A program made the position numbers and the translations under genes. A stretch of 64,000 bases of DNA from Pseudoxanthomonas suwonensis 11-1 (lineage in GTDB: Bacteria; Pseudomonadota; Gammaproteobacteria; Xanthomonadales; Xanthomonadaceae), in NCBI RefSeq assembly GCF_000185965.1, contig NC_014924.1:1116001-1180000 (forward strand). The letters are read 5' to 3'. Positions within the stretch are counted from its first letter, which is position 1; each line of letters starts with the position of its first letter. The notes beneath the pieces are model-generated. The model did not search any database, was not told where the DNA came from, and worked only from the letters and a program-made list of their open reading frames with translations. Below are positions 36,975-48,693 of the stretch, in pieces.

Positions 36975-37097
36975 TCCACCGAGTCTCTCCGCTCCCCGTC
37001 GGCGTGCTGTCAGTGACGCGCCGGCGGGGGGCGGTTCCTTCAAGCCAGGAGGGCAGGTGCCACGGATGGCGCAATCCCGGGCAGGGAGGTGATGGCC

Positions 37098-37487
37098 ATG
37101 GCCACTGATCGGCAGTTCCTTGGGTACGTGCTCGAGCAGGCCGGGCTGGGCGATGCCCTGGCCGCGAAGCCGATGTTCGGCGAATACGGCCTCTACCTGG
37201 ACGGGTTGTTCCTGGCGGTGGTCGCCGACAACCAGCTGTTCCTCAAGCCCACGGCCGAAGCCCGCGCGCTGCTGCCCAGTCCCGTCGAGGCGCCACCGTA
37301 TCCCGGGGCCAGCCCCTGGCTGCAGGTGGACGAGGCCCTGGACGAGCCCGGGCTGCTGCGTCGCCTGTTCCGGACCACCTCCGCCGCGTTGCCGCCGCCC
37401 AAACCGGCGGGGCGTGCCAAGTCGGGCAAGTCGGGCAAGTCGGGCAAGCCAGCCGGTGCATCCGGGCGCAGCCCCGCCAGCCGCTGA
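37098..37487 (+). CDS. TfoX N-terminal domain protein
   Basis: A 129-residue protein with the TfoX N-terminal fold: [53 protein letters not shown], then the [36 protein letters not shown] segment typical of short single-domain members. The tail is a low-complexity [11 protein letters not shown] run made by a 9-bp tandem repeat. Three in-frame starts are close together (GTG 37089, ATG 37092, ATG 37098); the last is best spaced from GGAGG at 37085-37089. TfoX proteins regulate competence in Vibrio and Haemophilus, but these short forms are uncharacterised. Its place between recA and recX suggests cotranscription with the SOS genes. Confidence 0.8.
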   Translation: MATDRQFLGYVLEQAGLGDALAAKPMFGEYGLYLDGLFLAVVADNQLFLKPTAEARALLPSPVEAPPYPGASPWLQVDEALDEPGLLRRLFRTTSAALPPPKPAGRAKSGKSGKSGKPAGASGRSPASR

Positions 37488-37522
37488 CAGCCGGCCCTGC
37501 CTTCTGCCGTAACCTGCAGTCG

Positions 37523-38005
37523 ATGAGCGAAGAATCCCCCTCCAGGCGCAAGCCGCGTACCCCACAGACCCCGGTGCAGCGTGCCCTGGGCCTGCTGGTG
37601 CGGCGCGAGCACTCGCGAAAGGAGCTGACCCGCAAGCTGACCGCCCGCGGTGTCGACGCCGACGAAGCCGCCACCGCGGTCGAGCGGCTGGCGGGGGAGG
37701 GCTGGCAGGACGACGCCCGTTTCGCCGAGTTCCTGGTGCGCAACCGCGCCAGTTCCGGCTACGGGCCGCTGTATGTCCGGGCCGAACTGGGCACCCATGG
37801 CCTGTCCGGGGAGGCGGTCGCCGCCGCCATGGAGGGCTTCGAGGGCGACTGGACCGAGATCGCCCGCGACCTGGTCCGCCGCCGCTTCGGACCTTCCGGC
37901 CCGGCCGACCTGGCCCAGCGGCGCAAGGCCGCCGACCTGCTGGCCCGGCGCGGCTTCGATGGCGATGCCATCCGCGCCGCCACCCGCTGGGATCCGGACG
38001 ACTGA
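37523..38005 (+). CDS. recX: Regulatory protein RecX
   Basis: Inhibitor that blocks RecA filament extension, 160 residues made of three tandem three-helix repeats. Segments [70 protein letters not shown] and [21 protein letters not shown] match the family. It is 35 bp after the TfoX-domain gene on the same strand and near recA, the usual location. GGAG-poor context; ATG chosen from homology length. Confidence 0.95.
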   Translation: MSEESPSRRKPRTPQTPVQRALGLLVRREHSRKELTRKLTARGVDADEAATAVERLAGEGWQDDARFAEFLVRNRASSGYGPLYVRAELGTHGLSGEAVAAAMEGFEGDWTEIARDLVRRRFGPSGPADLAQRRKAADLLARRGFDGDAIRAATRWDPDD

Positions 38006-38180
38006 GCCCGGCTCCTGCTCCGGGGCCTGCTCCGGGACTTCCGGCGCATCCGATCAGCGCCTGCACCACGCCGTTCCGCCGGCCCGGGGCCGCGCTCTGA
38101 TACCCTTTACCGGTTGATTTCCCGTCCTTCCGGGCGCGCCTGGCGCCGTCCCGGCCGGACCCGTCGCCAGCCGAAGACAG

Positions 38181-40829
<2,649 letters not shown>

Positions 40830-40985
40830 TTATCCGGCAGTTGGCCTCGCGCTTGCCGGGCCGCGGCGGGGGGCAGTACGATCCCCCGACCCCGACGCTG
40901 CACAGTGGATGCGCGCGGCTTCACCCTGAAGCCTCGCGCCGGTACGTAACCTCCGGGTCGTAACCGGCGCCATGGAGAACAAGAA

Positions 40986-41192
40986 ATGCTGATTCTGACC
41001 CGCCGAGTAGGCGAGACCCTCATGATCGGAGATTCGATCACCGTCACCGTGCTCGGGGTCAAGGGCAACCAGGTGCGCATCGGTATCACCGCGCCGAAGG
41101 ACGTCGCCGTGCACCGCGAGGAGATCTACCAGCGCATCCAGCGTGGTGAATCGCCGTCGGATGCTGGAAACGAAGGCACTCCGGCCGAATAA
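40986..41192 (+). CDS. csrA: Carbon storage regulator CsrA (RsmA)
   Basis: RNA-binding post-transcriptional regulator that binds GGA motifs in hairpin loops of mRNAs, 68 residues. [52 protein letters not shown] contains the conserved RNA contacts (Leu4, Arg6 region and VHREEI with Arg44). In this family RsmA governs motility, virulence and carbon storage. The ATG follows GGAGAACAAGAA, itself a GGA-containing ribosome binding site that could allow feedback. tRNA-Ser follows 80 bp downstream, with its own promoter. Confidence 0.98.
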   Translation: MLILTRRVGETLMIGDSITVTVLGVKGNQVRIGITAPKDVAVHREEIYQRIQRGESPSDAGNEGTPAE

Positions 41193-41204
41193 CGCAGGAA
41201 GTGT

Positions 41205-41233
41205 TTGCCGGGTCCGGCCCGAACCTGTATCCT
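41205..41233 (+). promoter_or_regulatory. tRNA-Ser promoter
   Basis: TTGCCG (41205-41210) and TATCCT (41228-41233) with a 17-bp spacer, 39 bp before the tRNA. It begins just after the csrA stop. Confidence 0.55.
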
Positions 41234-41272
41234 TTCGCGGCCCGCAGCACTGGTGCAGTGCGAGGGTTCAAC

Positions 41273-41365
41273 GGAGTGATGCCCGAGAGGCCGAAGGGGC
41301 TCCCCTGCTAAGGGAGTATAGGGTCAAAAGCTCTATCGAGGGTTCGAATCCCTCTCACTCCGCCA
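41273..41365 (+). tRNA. tRNA-Ser (anticodon GCU)
   Basis: A 93-nt class II tRNA with encoded CCA. Acceptor GGAGTGA pairs with TCACTCC, the anticodon loop is CTGCTAA (GCU, reads AGC/AGU), a long variable arm follows (GTATAGGGTCAAAAGCTCTATC), and the T arm GAGGGTTCGAATCCCTC is perfect. A rho-independent terminator lies 11 nt beyond. Confidence 0.97.
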
Positions 41366-41376
41366 GTTACCAGGAA

Positions 41377-41404
41377 AGCCCGCGACGCAAGCCGCGGGCT
41401 TTTT
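41377..41404 (+). terminator. tRNA-Ser terminator
   Basis: AGCCCGCG-ACGCAAGC-CGCGGGCT, an 8-bp stem directly followed by TTTTCTTTG. Good intrinsic terminator. Confidence 0.9.
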
Positions 41405-41924
41405 CTTTGCGTGTTCTCCGGTGTCTTTCCCGCATGGGTCATGCGCGCACCGCTGCGGGTATGCCTCCCGCCCCAGCGCTGTCACTGTGGGTTCTGCAGC
41501 GTGTGCCAGCTGCGTGTTTGCCTGGCTTTGTCTGGGCAACTGGTGCTGGTTTGCCACGCATTTGATCCTGCTGCCTCGTCGCTTTCCCCCTGGTTTCCAG
41601 TGGGATTTCCGCGGACCGCGCGCGGGTTCGTGGCGCTGCAGCGCCACTGCCTGTGGATGGACGGGGCGGATGGCTACCTGCCTCGGCGACGGCGCGGGAG
41701 AATCCGCTCTGCGCGTCCTCGATACACGGGCAGGGTGCTGGATCCCAGGCATCAGGTGGGCGCCGTCGAGGCTCGCTGCGAAGGTGGCAGTGATTGCTTC
41801 GCGCGTGCGTCAGCCGTTGGTCGGCCGAGGCGTATCGATATCGGAGGAGTGCCGCTGCGTGCGCACGTGGTGCGTCAGCCATGCCGGCGTGCCAGGCGAT
41901 GCCAGAACGCAGGAAAAAACAGGC
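41405..41924. other. Gene-free, pyrimidine-rich spacer between two tRNA genes
   Basis: About 520 bp between the tRNA-Ser and tRNA-Arg terminators. The + strand is richer in T and the region less GC-rich than neighbouring genes. Open frames on both strands show no protein family or typical codon use. A perfect 18-bp palindrome (arms GTGGCGCTG) is at 41630-41647. The region is therefore a possible place for a small RNA or relic sequence, but nothing is recognised. Confidence 0.4.
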
Positions 41925-41960
41925 GAAAAAAAAGACCGCCGACACTGGGTCGGCGGTCTT
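41925..41960 (-). terminator. tRNA-Arg terminator
   Basis: On the minus strand AAGACCGCCGA pairs with TCGGCGGTCTT (11-bp stem, 6-nt loop, 41932-41960) and is followed by a run of eight T. It begins 6 nt after the tRNA CCA end. Confidence 0.9.
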
Positions 41961-41966
41961 GAATAA

Positions 41967-42043
41967 TGGCGCGCCCGGAGAGATTCGAACTCCCGACCGC
42001 CTGGTTCGTAGCCAGGTACTCTATCCAGCTGAGCTACGGGCGC
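41967..42043 (-). tRNA. tRNA-Arg (anticodon ACG)
   Basis: A 77-nt tRNA with encoded CCA. Acceptor GCGCCCG pairs with CGGGCGC, D arm GCTCAGCTGGATAGAGT, anticodon loop CTACGAA (ACG, wobble inosine to read CGU/CGC/CGA), T arm GGGAGTTCGAATCTCTC. It is read in the same direction as the hydrolase-thiD genes and starts 53 bp after the hydrolase stop, with its own strong promoter. Confidence 0.97.
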
Positions 42044-42059
42044 GCTGCTGAGGAGCGAA

Positions 42060-42088
42060 ATTATGCGGATGTGAGGCGGGGCCGTCAA
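42060..42088 (-). promoter_or_regulatory. tRNA-Arg promoter
   Basis: On the minus strand TTGACG (42083-42088) and CATAAT (42060-42065) are separated by 17 bp, 16 nt before the mature tRNA end. One of the best sigma-70 matches in the window. Confidence 0.8.
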
Positions 42089-42096
42089 CACCTTCT

Positions 42097-42941
42097 TTAC
42101 GATGGTTCGCAAATTTTTTCCGCGAGGGCGGCGGCGACCGCCGCCGGGGTGCGCATCCAGCCGAAATGATCGGCGCGGACGCCCAGTGCAGCGTGGTCCA
42201 TATGATGCACGTCCGCCTTCGAACGCGGCAGGTGGGCCAGCAGTCCGCGCAGCGACGAGGCCGGGCCCAGCCAGTCCTCGTCCATCGCCACCGCGACCAC
42301 GGGTATCCGCAATGCAGCCATGCCGGCCTCGAGGTCGATGTCGGCACCGGCGGCGGCATAGCGCCCGCTGCGGCCCACGGCGGCCCAGTCCGCGATCAGG
42401 CTGTGGGCCTCGGTGCCGCCGAAGCCCAGGCGGCGTCCATGCAGCACTCCCTGGCGGCGTGCCAGCCAGGGCAGCAGGCGATAGGCCAGCGGCAGCAGCC
42501 AGCGCAATGGTGTGGGGAAGGTCTTCCAGTACGGCGTGCCGCTGGCGACCAGGGCGAGTCCGGCGATGCGTGCCGGCTGCAGTCCGGCGAAGCAGCAGGC
42601 CAGCTGGCCGCCCAGGCTGTGGCCGCCGATCCACGTCGGCACGTTGTTGGGTATCGCGGCCAGGCTGGCCGGCAGGTCGCGCGTCAGCAGCTCGGCGTAG
42701 CCCCAGTCCTGGGCGCGCGAAGGCCGCAGCGAACTGCTGCCATTGCCGCGCCATTCGTGCAGGTGCACGGCGATGCCGAGCCCGGCGAGCGCCTCGGCCA
42801 GTGGCAGGTAGTGGCGTGCGGCAACGCCCAGGGCCGGCAGCCACAGCAGGCGTGCGCGCGGTTCAGCAGGTGCTACGCTGGCCAGGGTCCAGCGGTGGGC
42901 GTCGCTCGCGGAAACGGACTGTTCGGACGTCCGGGACTGGC

Positions 42942-42945
<4 letters not shown>
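42097..42945 (-). CDS. Alpha/beta-fold hydrolase (esterase-like)
   Basis: A 282-residue hydrolase. The nucleophile elbow is GGHSLGGQLACC near residue 105 with Ser, the first strand region reads RLLWLPALGVAARHYLPLAEALAGLGIAVHLHEWRGNGSS, with HEWRG near residue 65 typical of YheT/UPF0017-like and lipase relatives. A late Asp in AVAMDEDWLGP and His in HADHFGWM complete a plausible triad. No signal peptide, so probably cytosolic. Its ATG overlaps the thiD stop (ATGA), implying coupling, but no link to thiamine is evident from the fold. Substrate unknown. Confidence 0.82.
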
Positions 42946-43751
<806 letters not shown>

Positions 43752-43788
43752 GCGGCCATTGTGCCGCGAGCGGCACGCGTCGTGGGGC

Positions 43789-45492
43789 TCAGCCCCTGGC
43801 GGCGACGATGGACTGCGCCAGCTGCACCGCCCGGTCGAAGTCCGAGGCCAGGTGCAGGTCGCCGGCGTCGCCGTGCAGGCCCATCTGGGCGATGACCCGG
43901 TTGGGCTGCTCCTGCAGTCCCGACAGCACCAGCACGATGCCCTCGCGCTGGCAGCGCTGGGCCAGCTTGCGCAGCGCGTGCACGCCGCTGGCGTCGATCA
44001 CCGGCACCAGGCGCATGCGCAGGACCAGCACCTTCGGCTTCTCGAAGAACTGGTCGAGCAGGCTGTCCAGCCGGTTGGCCGCACCGAAGAACAGCGGCCC
44101 GCCGATCTGGTAGGCCTCGACTCCGCGCGGCAGGCGCTGGCGCTGCTGCTCGTCGCGCGTGCGGGCGCCGGCCTCGTCGAGGTCGTCGTCGGCGGTGCGC
44201 ACGCCGGAGCGGATCTCCACCGCCTCGGACACGCGGTACATGAAGACGAACGCGGCCACGACCACGCCGGCCTCGATCGCCGCGGTGAGGTCGAAGAACA
44301 CCGTCAGCAGGAAGGTCAGCAGCAGCACGATGCGGTCGCCCCACGGCGCCGACAGGGTGCTGCGGAAGTGCTCGTACTCGCTCATGTTCCAGGCCACCAC
44401 CAGCAGCGCGGCGGCCAGCGCGGCCAGCGGCACGTAGCGCATCAGCGGTGCCAGCAGCAGCATGAAAAGCAGCAGGTAGCCGGCGTGCAGCATCCCCGAC
44501 ACCGGCGAGCGCGCCCCGGCGCGGATATTGGTCGCGGTACGCGCCAGGGCGCCGGTGGCCGGCAGTCCACCGAACAGCGCCGAGGCGGCGTTGGCCACGC
44601 CCTGCGCCACCAGCTCGCCGTTGGAGCGGTGGCGGCCGCCGGTCATGCCGTCGGCGACCACCGCCGACAGCAGCGACTCGACGCCGGCGAGGAAGGCGAT
44701 GGTGAAGGCGCTGGGCAGCAGCTCGAAGGTGCGCTCGAAGGGGATGCGCGGGAAGTCGAACGCGGGCAGGGCCGTGGGCAGTTCGCCGAAGCGGCTGCCG
44801 ATGGTATCGGTGGGCAGGGCGAACACCGTGGTCGCCGCCGTGCACACCAGCAGCGCGAGCAGGAAGCCCGGCCACTTCGGCTTCCAGTAACGCAGGCCGA
44901 CGATCACCACCAGGCCGAGCACGGTCATGGCCACGGTGGCCGGCTGGGTGGTGGCGAAGTGTCGGGCGTAGGCGCTCCAGCGCTCGACGAATTCCGCCGG
45001 TACCTCCTCCATCTGCAGGCCCAGCGCATCCTTGACCTGCGAGGAGAAGATGCTCACCGCGATGCCGGCCGTGAAGCCGGTGATCACCGGCTGCGGCATG
45101 TATTTCATCAGCGTGCCCAGGCGCAGCAGCCCGGCGGCGATGAGCATCAGTCCGGCCAGAAGGGTGCACAGCACCAGGCCGCCGTAGCCGAATTTCTGGA
45201 TGACCACGAACACGACCGGGATGAAGGCCGCGGTGGGGCCTCCGATCTGCACCCGCGAGCCGCCGAGGGCCGAGATCAGGAAGCCGGCGATGATCGCCGT
45301 ATGCAGGCCTTTCTCCGGCGTGGTGCCGGAAGCGATCGCCAGGGCCATGGCCAGCGGCAGGGCGACGATGGCCACGGTCAGGCCGGCAAGCGCGTCCGCG
45401 CGCAGGTGCTGGAGGGTGTAACCCTCGCGCAGGGTGGTCCACAGCTTGGGTTCGAACTGCTGCAGGTAGGTGCGCAGCCGGGTGGCGTCCAT
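43789..45492 (-). CDS. SulP-family anion transporter with STAS domain
   Basis: Inner-membrane transporter, 567 residues, related to sulfate permeases and bicarbonate transporters. The transmembrane part begins around residue 25 (TLQHLRADALAGLTVAIVALPLAMALAIASG, the SulP signature) and has about 12-14 helices; the C-terminal STAS domain near residues 440-555 reads GPLFFGAANRLDSLLDQ and RLVPVIDASGVHALRKLAQRC. The start ATG overlaps the stop of the DUF1275 gene by one base (TAATG). Substrate may be sulfate, bicarbonate or a dicarboxylate; context does not decide. Confidence 0.9.
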   Translation of the reverse strand: MDATRLRTYLQQFEPKLWTTLREGYTLQHLRADALAGLTVAIVALPLAMALAIASGTTPEKGLHTAIIAGFLISALGGSRVQIGGPTAAFIPVVFVVIQKFGYGGLVLCTLLAGLMLIAAGLLRLGTLMKYMPQPVITGFTAGIAVSIFSSQVKDALGLQMEEVPAEFVERWSAYARHFATTQPATVAMTVLGLVVIVGLRYWKPKWPGFLLALLVCTAATTVFALPTDTIGSRFGELPTALPAFDFPRIPFERTFELLPSAFTIAFLAGVESLLSAVVADGMTGGRHRSNGELVAQGVANAASALFGGLPATGALARTATNIRAGARSPVSGMLHAGYLLLFMLLLAPLMRYVPLAALAAALLVVAWNMSEYEHFRSTLSAPWGDRIVLLLTFLLTVFFDLTAAIEAGVVVAAFVFMYRVSEAVEIRSGVRTADDDLDEAGARTRDEQQRQRLPRGVEAYQIGGPLFFGAANRLDSLLDQFFEKPKVLVLRMRLVPVIDASGVHALRKLAQRCQREGIVLVLSGLQEQPNRVIAQMGLHGDAGDLHLASDFDRAVQLAQSIVAARG

Positions 45493-46223
45493 TACCCCTC
45501 CCGTCGATGTTCCCGTTCCGGGGCGCCGCTGTCGTCGGGCGTGCTGCCCGGCTGGCGCAGCAGGCGCAGTGCATGGTTGCGGTAGATCACGTAGCCGATG
45601 CCGGTTGCGCCGGTCAGCGCGGCCGGGATCGCCAGGGCGTGGTAGCCGAACGCGCGGAAGCCCCAGGTGCCGAGGATACCGCCGCACAGGAAGCCGCTGA
45701 TGATCAGGCCGCTGAGCGTCAGGCGTCGCATCGGCATCGGCAGCCCGCGCAGCAGGTGGCCCAGGCCGATGCCCAGGTCGGTGAACATGCCCGACAGGTG
45801 GGTGGTGCGCACGACCGCGCCGCTGTAGGTGGTGACCATCGCGTTCTGCAGGCCGCAGGCCATCGCCGCGAGCAGGGCGCCATTGAGCTGCTGGCGCTGG
45901 AACAGCGGGATCGCCGCCAGCAGCAGCGCCGCCTCCAGCGCCAGGGCCACGCCGTAGCGCCGACCCAGGCGCAGGGTGCTGTCCTGGATGATCAGTCCGC
46001 TGAGCACCGCGCCCAGGCTGAAGGCGATCAGCACCGCCCACAGGTGGCGCACGCTGCGCCAGTCGCCATCGGCCAGCGCGGTGCCCAGCTGGGTGGTGGT
46101 GCCGGTGACATGGCTGACCGCCATGTGCTCGAAGCCGAGGAAGCCCACCGCGTTCACCATGCCGGCGATACCGGCGAGGGAGATCGCGCCGACCCAGACC
46201 CAGCGTGGCAGTCGCGTGTTCAT
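45492..46223 (-). CDS. DUF1275 (YoaK-family) membrane protein
   Basis: A 243-residue inner-membrane protein with six or so helices. The start RWVWVGAISLAGIAGMVNAVGFLGFEHMAVSHVTGTTTQLG and the segment GLQNAMVTTYSGAVVRTTHLSGMFTDLGIGLG are diagnostic of the family. Function is unknown, although members often sit beside anion transporters. Here it is directly coupled to a SulP gene. The C-terminal tail is hydrophilic and charged. A small XRE gene lies just upstream on the same strand. Confidence 0.88.
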   Translation of the reverse strand: MNTRLPRWVWVGAISLAGIAGMVNAVGFLGFEHMAVSHVTGTTTQLGTALADGDWRSVRHLWAVLIAFSLGAVLSGLIIQDSTLRLGRRYGVALALEAALLLAAIPLFQRQQLNGALLAAMACGLQNAMVTTYSGAVVRTTHLSGMFTDLGIGLGHLLRGLPMPMRRLTLSGLIISGFLCGGILGTWGFRAFGYHALAIPAALTGATGIGYVIYRNHALRLLRQPGSTPDDSGAPEREHRREG

Positions 46224-46248
46224 GCCCGCTCGCCGGCCCCTGCGTGCA

Positions 46249-46500
46249 TCAGGCCCGATCCTTCAGGCGGACGCCGCGACCGCGGCCGGTGCTGGGTTGT
46301 TCGTCGCCGATCAGTTCCACGCCGGCGGCATTGAGCGCGCCGACCACCTTGGTCAGGCTGTCGACCACGCCGCGCACGGTGCCATCGCTGGCTTCCATGC
46401 GCTGGATGGTGGGCAGGGACACGCCGGCCAGCGCGGCCAGCCGGCGCTGGTCGATGCCAAGCAGGGCGCGGGCGGCGCGCATCTGGGCGGCGGTGATCAT
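46249..46500 (-). CDS. Small XRE-family regulator
   Basis: An 83-residue helix-turn-helix protein: MITAAQMRAARALLGIDQRRLAALAGVSLPTIQRMEASDGTVRGVVDSLTKVVGALNAAGVELIGDEQ. The recognition helix is VSLPTIQRMEAS, and the tail reads ELIGDEQPSTGRGRGVRLKDR, a pattern of short plasmid- and chromosome-borne XRE proteins. An ATG 12 codons upstream is possible but would be out of family range. It is 25 bp upstream of the DUF1275 gene on the same strand and may regulate or simply head that operon. Confidence 0.82.
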   Translation of the reverse strand: MITAAQMRAARALLGIDQRRLAALAGVSLPTIQRMEASDGTVRGVVDSLTKVVGALNAAGVELIGDEQPSTGRGRGVRLKDRA

Positions 46501-46621
46501 GGCTGGAATTGTCCTGCGCCAGCCATGGGTGTGCAAGTTTTACGCTTGCGTGGTGATGTTTGGAACATCACCAGGGGTGGCTCCAGGACAGGAACGCCAA
46601 GCTTCCGGCCTTCACCTCCAG

Positions 46622-46652
46622 CCCCTCTCCCCTCGGCGGAAGGGGAGAGGGG
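46622..46652. terminator. CCCCTCTCCCCT hairpin after phoH2
   Basis: CCCCTCTCCCCT and its exact complement are separated by a 7-nt loop, 17 bp beyond the phoH2 stop. A GGGGAGAGG element occurs also at the end of repeat copy B. Without a T-run it may be a weak terminator or a dispersed repeat. Confidence 0.5.
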
Positions 46653-46669
46653 AGCAGAGCGCGCCGCGG

Positions 46670-48070
46670 TCAGAGCACCTCGGAAGCGAAGTCGGCCAGG
46701 CGCGAGCGCTCGCCACGGCGCAGGGTGATGTGGGCGCTGTGCGGCCAGTTCTTGAAGCGGTCCACCGCGTAGGTCAGGCCCGAGGTGGTCTCGGTCAGGT
46801 ACGGGGTATCGATCTGCTCGACGTTGCCCAGGCAGACGATCTTGGTGCCAGGACCGGCGCGGGTGACCAGGGTCTTCATCTGCTTGGGCGTGAGGTTCTG
46901 CGCCTCGTCCAGGATCAGGTAGCGCGAGAGGAAGGTGCGGCCGCGCATGAAGTTCATCGAGCGGATCTTGATCCGCGAGGCGAGCAGGTCGTTGGTCGCT
47001 GCGCGGCCCCAGGCGCCGCCTTCCTGGTTGTGGGTGAGCACTTCCAGGTTGTCGGTCAGCGCGCCCATCCACGGGGTCATCTTCTCCTCCTCGGTGCCGG
47101 GCAGGAAGCCGATGTCCTCGCCGACGCTGACCGTGGCGCGGGTCATGATGATCTCGCGGTAGCGCTGCTGGTCCATGGTCTGCGCCAGGCCCGCGGCCAG
47201 CGCCAGCAGGGTCTTGCCGGTGCCGGCGGTGCCGAGCAGGGTGACGAAGTCGATCTCGGGGTCCATCAGCGCATTGAGCGCGAAGTTCTGCTCGCGGTTG
47301 CGCGCGGTGATGCCCCAGACCGCGTGCTGGCCGTGGCGGAAGTCGTCGACGATGCTCAGCACCGCGCGCCTGCCTTCGACCTTGGCCACGCGCAGCTCGA
47401 CCTCGTCCTCGCCCGGCAGGTACAGGTACTGGTTGGGATGCCAGTCCTCGTCATCGGCCAGCTCCACCTCGTAGCTGGTGCGGCCGCGGTCGGACCAGGA
47501 GCGCAGGTCTGCGGAGTGGCGCTTCCAGAAGTCCTCCGGCAGCTCGGTGGCGCCGGTGAACAGCAGGCTGAAATCGTCCAGCGCGCGGTCGTTCTCGTAG
47601 TCCTCGGACACGATCCCGGCGATCGCCGCCTTGATCCGCAGGTTGATGTCCTTGGACACGAACACCACCGGGGTCTCCGGCGGGGTGACTTCCTTCAGCG
47701 CCAGGATCGCGCCGAGGATGGCGTTGTCCGGGATCACCGCGCCGAAGCTCTTGCCGGCCTCGAAATGGCTGGTCTGGAAGCGCAGCAGGCCGGCGGCGTG
47801 GCGGCCGCGCAGTTGCAGGCCGTTGGGCTGGGACAGCGGGATGCCCCGGTCCACGTTCTCCAGGCCGGCGCTCTCGACCAGGTCGTTGAGGAAGCGGCTG
47901 ACCTGGCGCGCGTTGCGGCTGGCTTCGGACGTGCCCTTCTTGGCGTTGTCCAGCTCCTCGATCACCTGCATCGGCAGGTAGATGTCGTGCTCCTCGAACT
48001 TGAACAGCGCGGTGGGGTCGTGCATCAGCACGTTGGTGTCCAGCACGTAGATGCGCTTGCCTCGGGTCAT
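46670..48070 (-). CDS. PhoH2-type PIN domain/ATPase protein (YlaK)
   Basis: A 466-residue fusion of an N-terminal PIN-domain nuclease and a C-terminal PhoH ATPase. The PIN part starts KRIYVLDTNVLMHDPTALFKFEEHDIYLPMQVIEELDNAKKG with acidic active-site residues, plus FVSKDINLRIKA near residue 145. The ATPase has Walker A LGTAGTGKTLLALAAG near residue 300 and Walker B YLILDEAQNLTPKQMKTLVTR near residue 380. PhoH2 proteins unwind and cleave RNA in vitro. It stands alone, with a spacer on each side. Confidence 0.92.
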   Translation of the reverse strand: MTRGKRIYVLDTNVLMHDPTALFKFEEHDIYLPMQVIEELDNAKKGTSEASRNARQVSRFLNDLVESAGLENVDRGIPLSQPNGLQLRGRHAAGLLRFQTSHFEAGKSFGAVIPDNAILGAILALKEVTPPETPVVFVSKDINLRIKAAIAGIVSEDYENDRALDDFSLLFTGATELPEDFWKRHSADLRSWSDRGRTSYEVELADDEDWHPNQYLYLPGEDEVELRVAKVEGRRAVLSIVDDFRHGQHAVWGITARNREQNFALNALMDPEIDFVTLLGTAGTGKTLLALAAGLAQTMDQQRYREIIMTRATVSVGEDIGFLPGTEEEKMTPWMGALTDNLEVLTHNQEGGAWGRAATNDLLASRIKIRSMNFMRGRTFLSRYLILDEAQNLTPKQMKTLVTRAGPGTKIVCLGNVEQIDTPYLTETTSGLTYAVDRFKNWPHSAHITLRRGERSRLADFASEVL

Positions 48071-48200
48071 CGTGGCTTCCTGGTGGGAGGGGCGGAACGG
48101 ACGAGGACGGCGCCGCGGCCTTGTTCGCTTGGCGCCGGACAGGGGCGAGCCGTCGCGGCCTGCGATGCAGGGCGACGGGTGCGATGGAGGGATGGGTGGG

Positions 48201-48677
48201 TCACTTGCCGGCTTCGGCCTTCAGTGCGTCCAGCACGGCCTGGGCGTGGCCGGGGACCTTGACCCCGCGCCACTCGCGGACGATGTGGTGGTCGGGCGAG
48301 ATGAGGAAGGTGCTGCGCACCACGCCCAGCACCTTGCGGCCGTACATGTTCTTCTCGTGGATCACATCGAAGGCGCGGCACAGGGCCTCGTCGCCGTCGC
48401 TCACGAGCGGGAACTGGAAGCCCTGCTTCGCACAGAAGTTGTCGTGCGACTTGACCGAGTCGCGCGACACGCCGAGCACGTCGGCGCCGAGCGCGGCGAA
48501 TTCCGGCAGCAGGGCGTTGAAGTCCAGGCCCTCGGTGGTGCAGCCGGGCGTGCTGTCCTTCGGATAGAAGTACAGGACCAGCCAGCGGCCGGCGTAACCG
48601 GCGAGGGTGGCGGTGGTGCCGCCGGACAGGGCCAGCGGGAGCTTGAGGGTGGCGCGGTCGAGCTTGGCGGGTTTCAT
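48201..48677 (-). CDS. bcp: Peroxiredoxin, BCP/PrxQ type
   Basis: Thiol peroxidase acting on hydrogen and organic peroxides, 158 residues. The peroxidatic Cys46 lies in YFYPKDSTPGCTTEGLDF, the family motif. In E. coli Bcp a resolving Cys is five residues later; here that position is not Cys, and the other cysteines are in NFCAKQG and EALCRAF, so this copy may be a 1-Cys type or use an unusual partner. VSRDSVKSHDNFC and STFLISPDHHIVREWRGVKVPGHAQAVLDAL complete the fold. It follows gcvR by 16 bp, as in enteric bacteria. Confidence 0.93.
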   Translation of the reverse strand: MKPAKLDRATLKLPLALSGGTTATLAGYAGRWLVLYFYPKDSTPGCTTEGLDFNALLPEFAALGADVLGVSRDSVKSHDNFCAKQGFQFPLVSDGDEALCRAFDVIHEKNMYGRKVLGVVRSTFLISPDHHIVREWRGVKVPGHAQAVLDALKAEAGK

Positions 48678-48693
48678 CGTGCCGGTCGTGCCC

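Noticed and set aside
41411..41962. Overlapping 180-codon open frames between the two tRNA genes
   Set aside because: Cys/Arg/Pro-rich text without family resemblance; frames cross the tRNA-Arg terminator.
43752..43788. TPP riboswitch before thiD
   Set aside because: Only 37 bp separate thiD from the preceding gene, too short for the aptamer.
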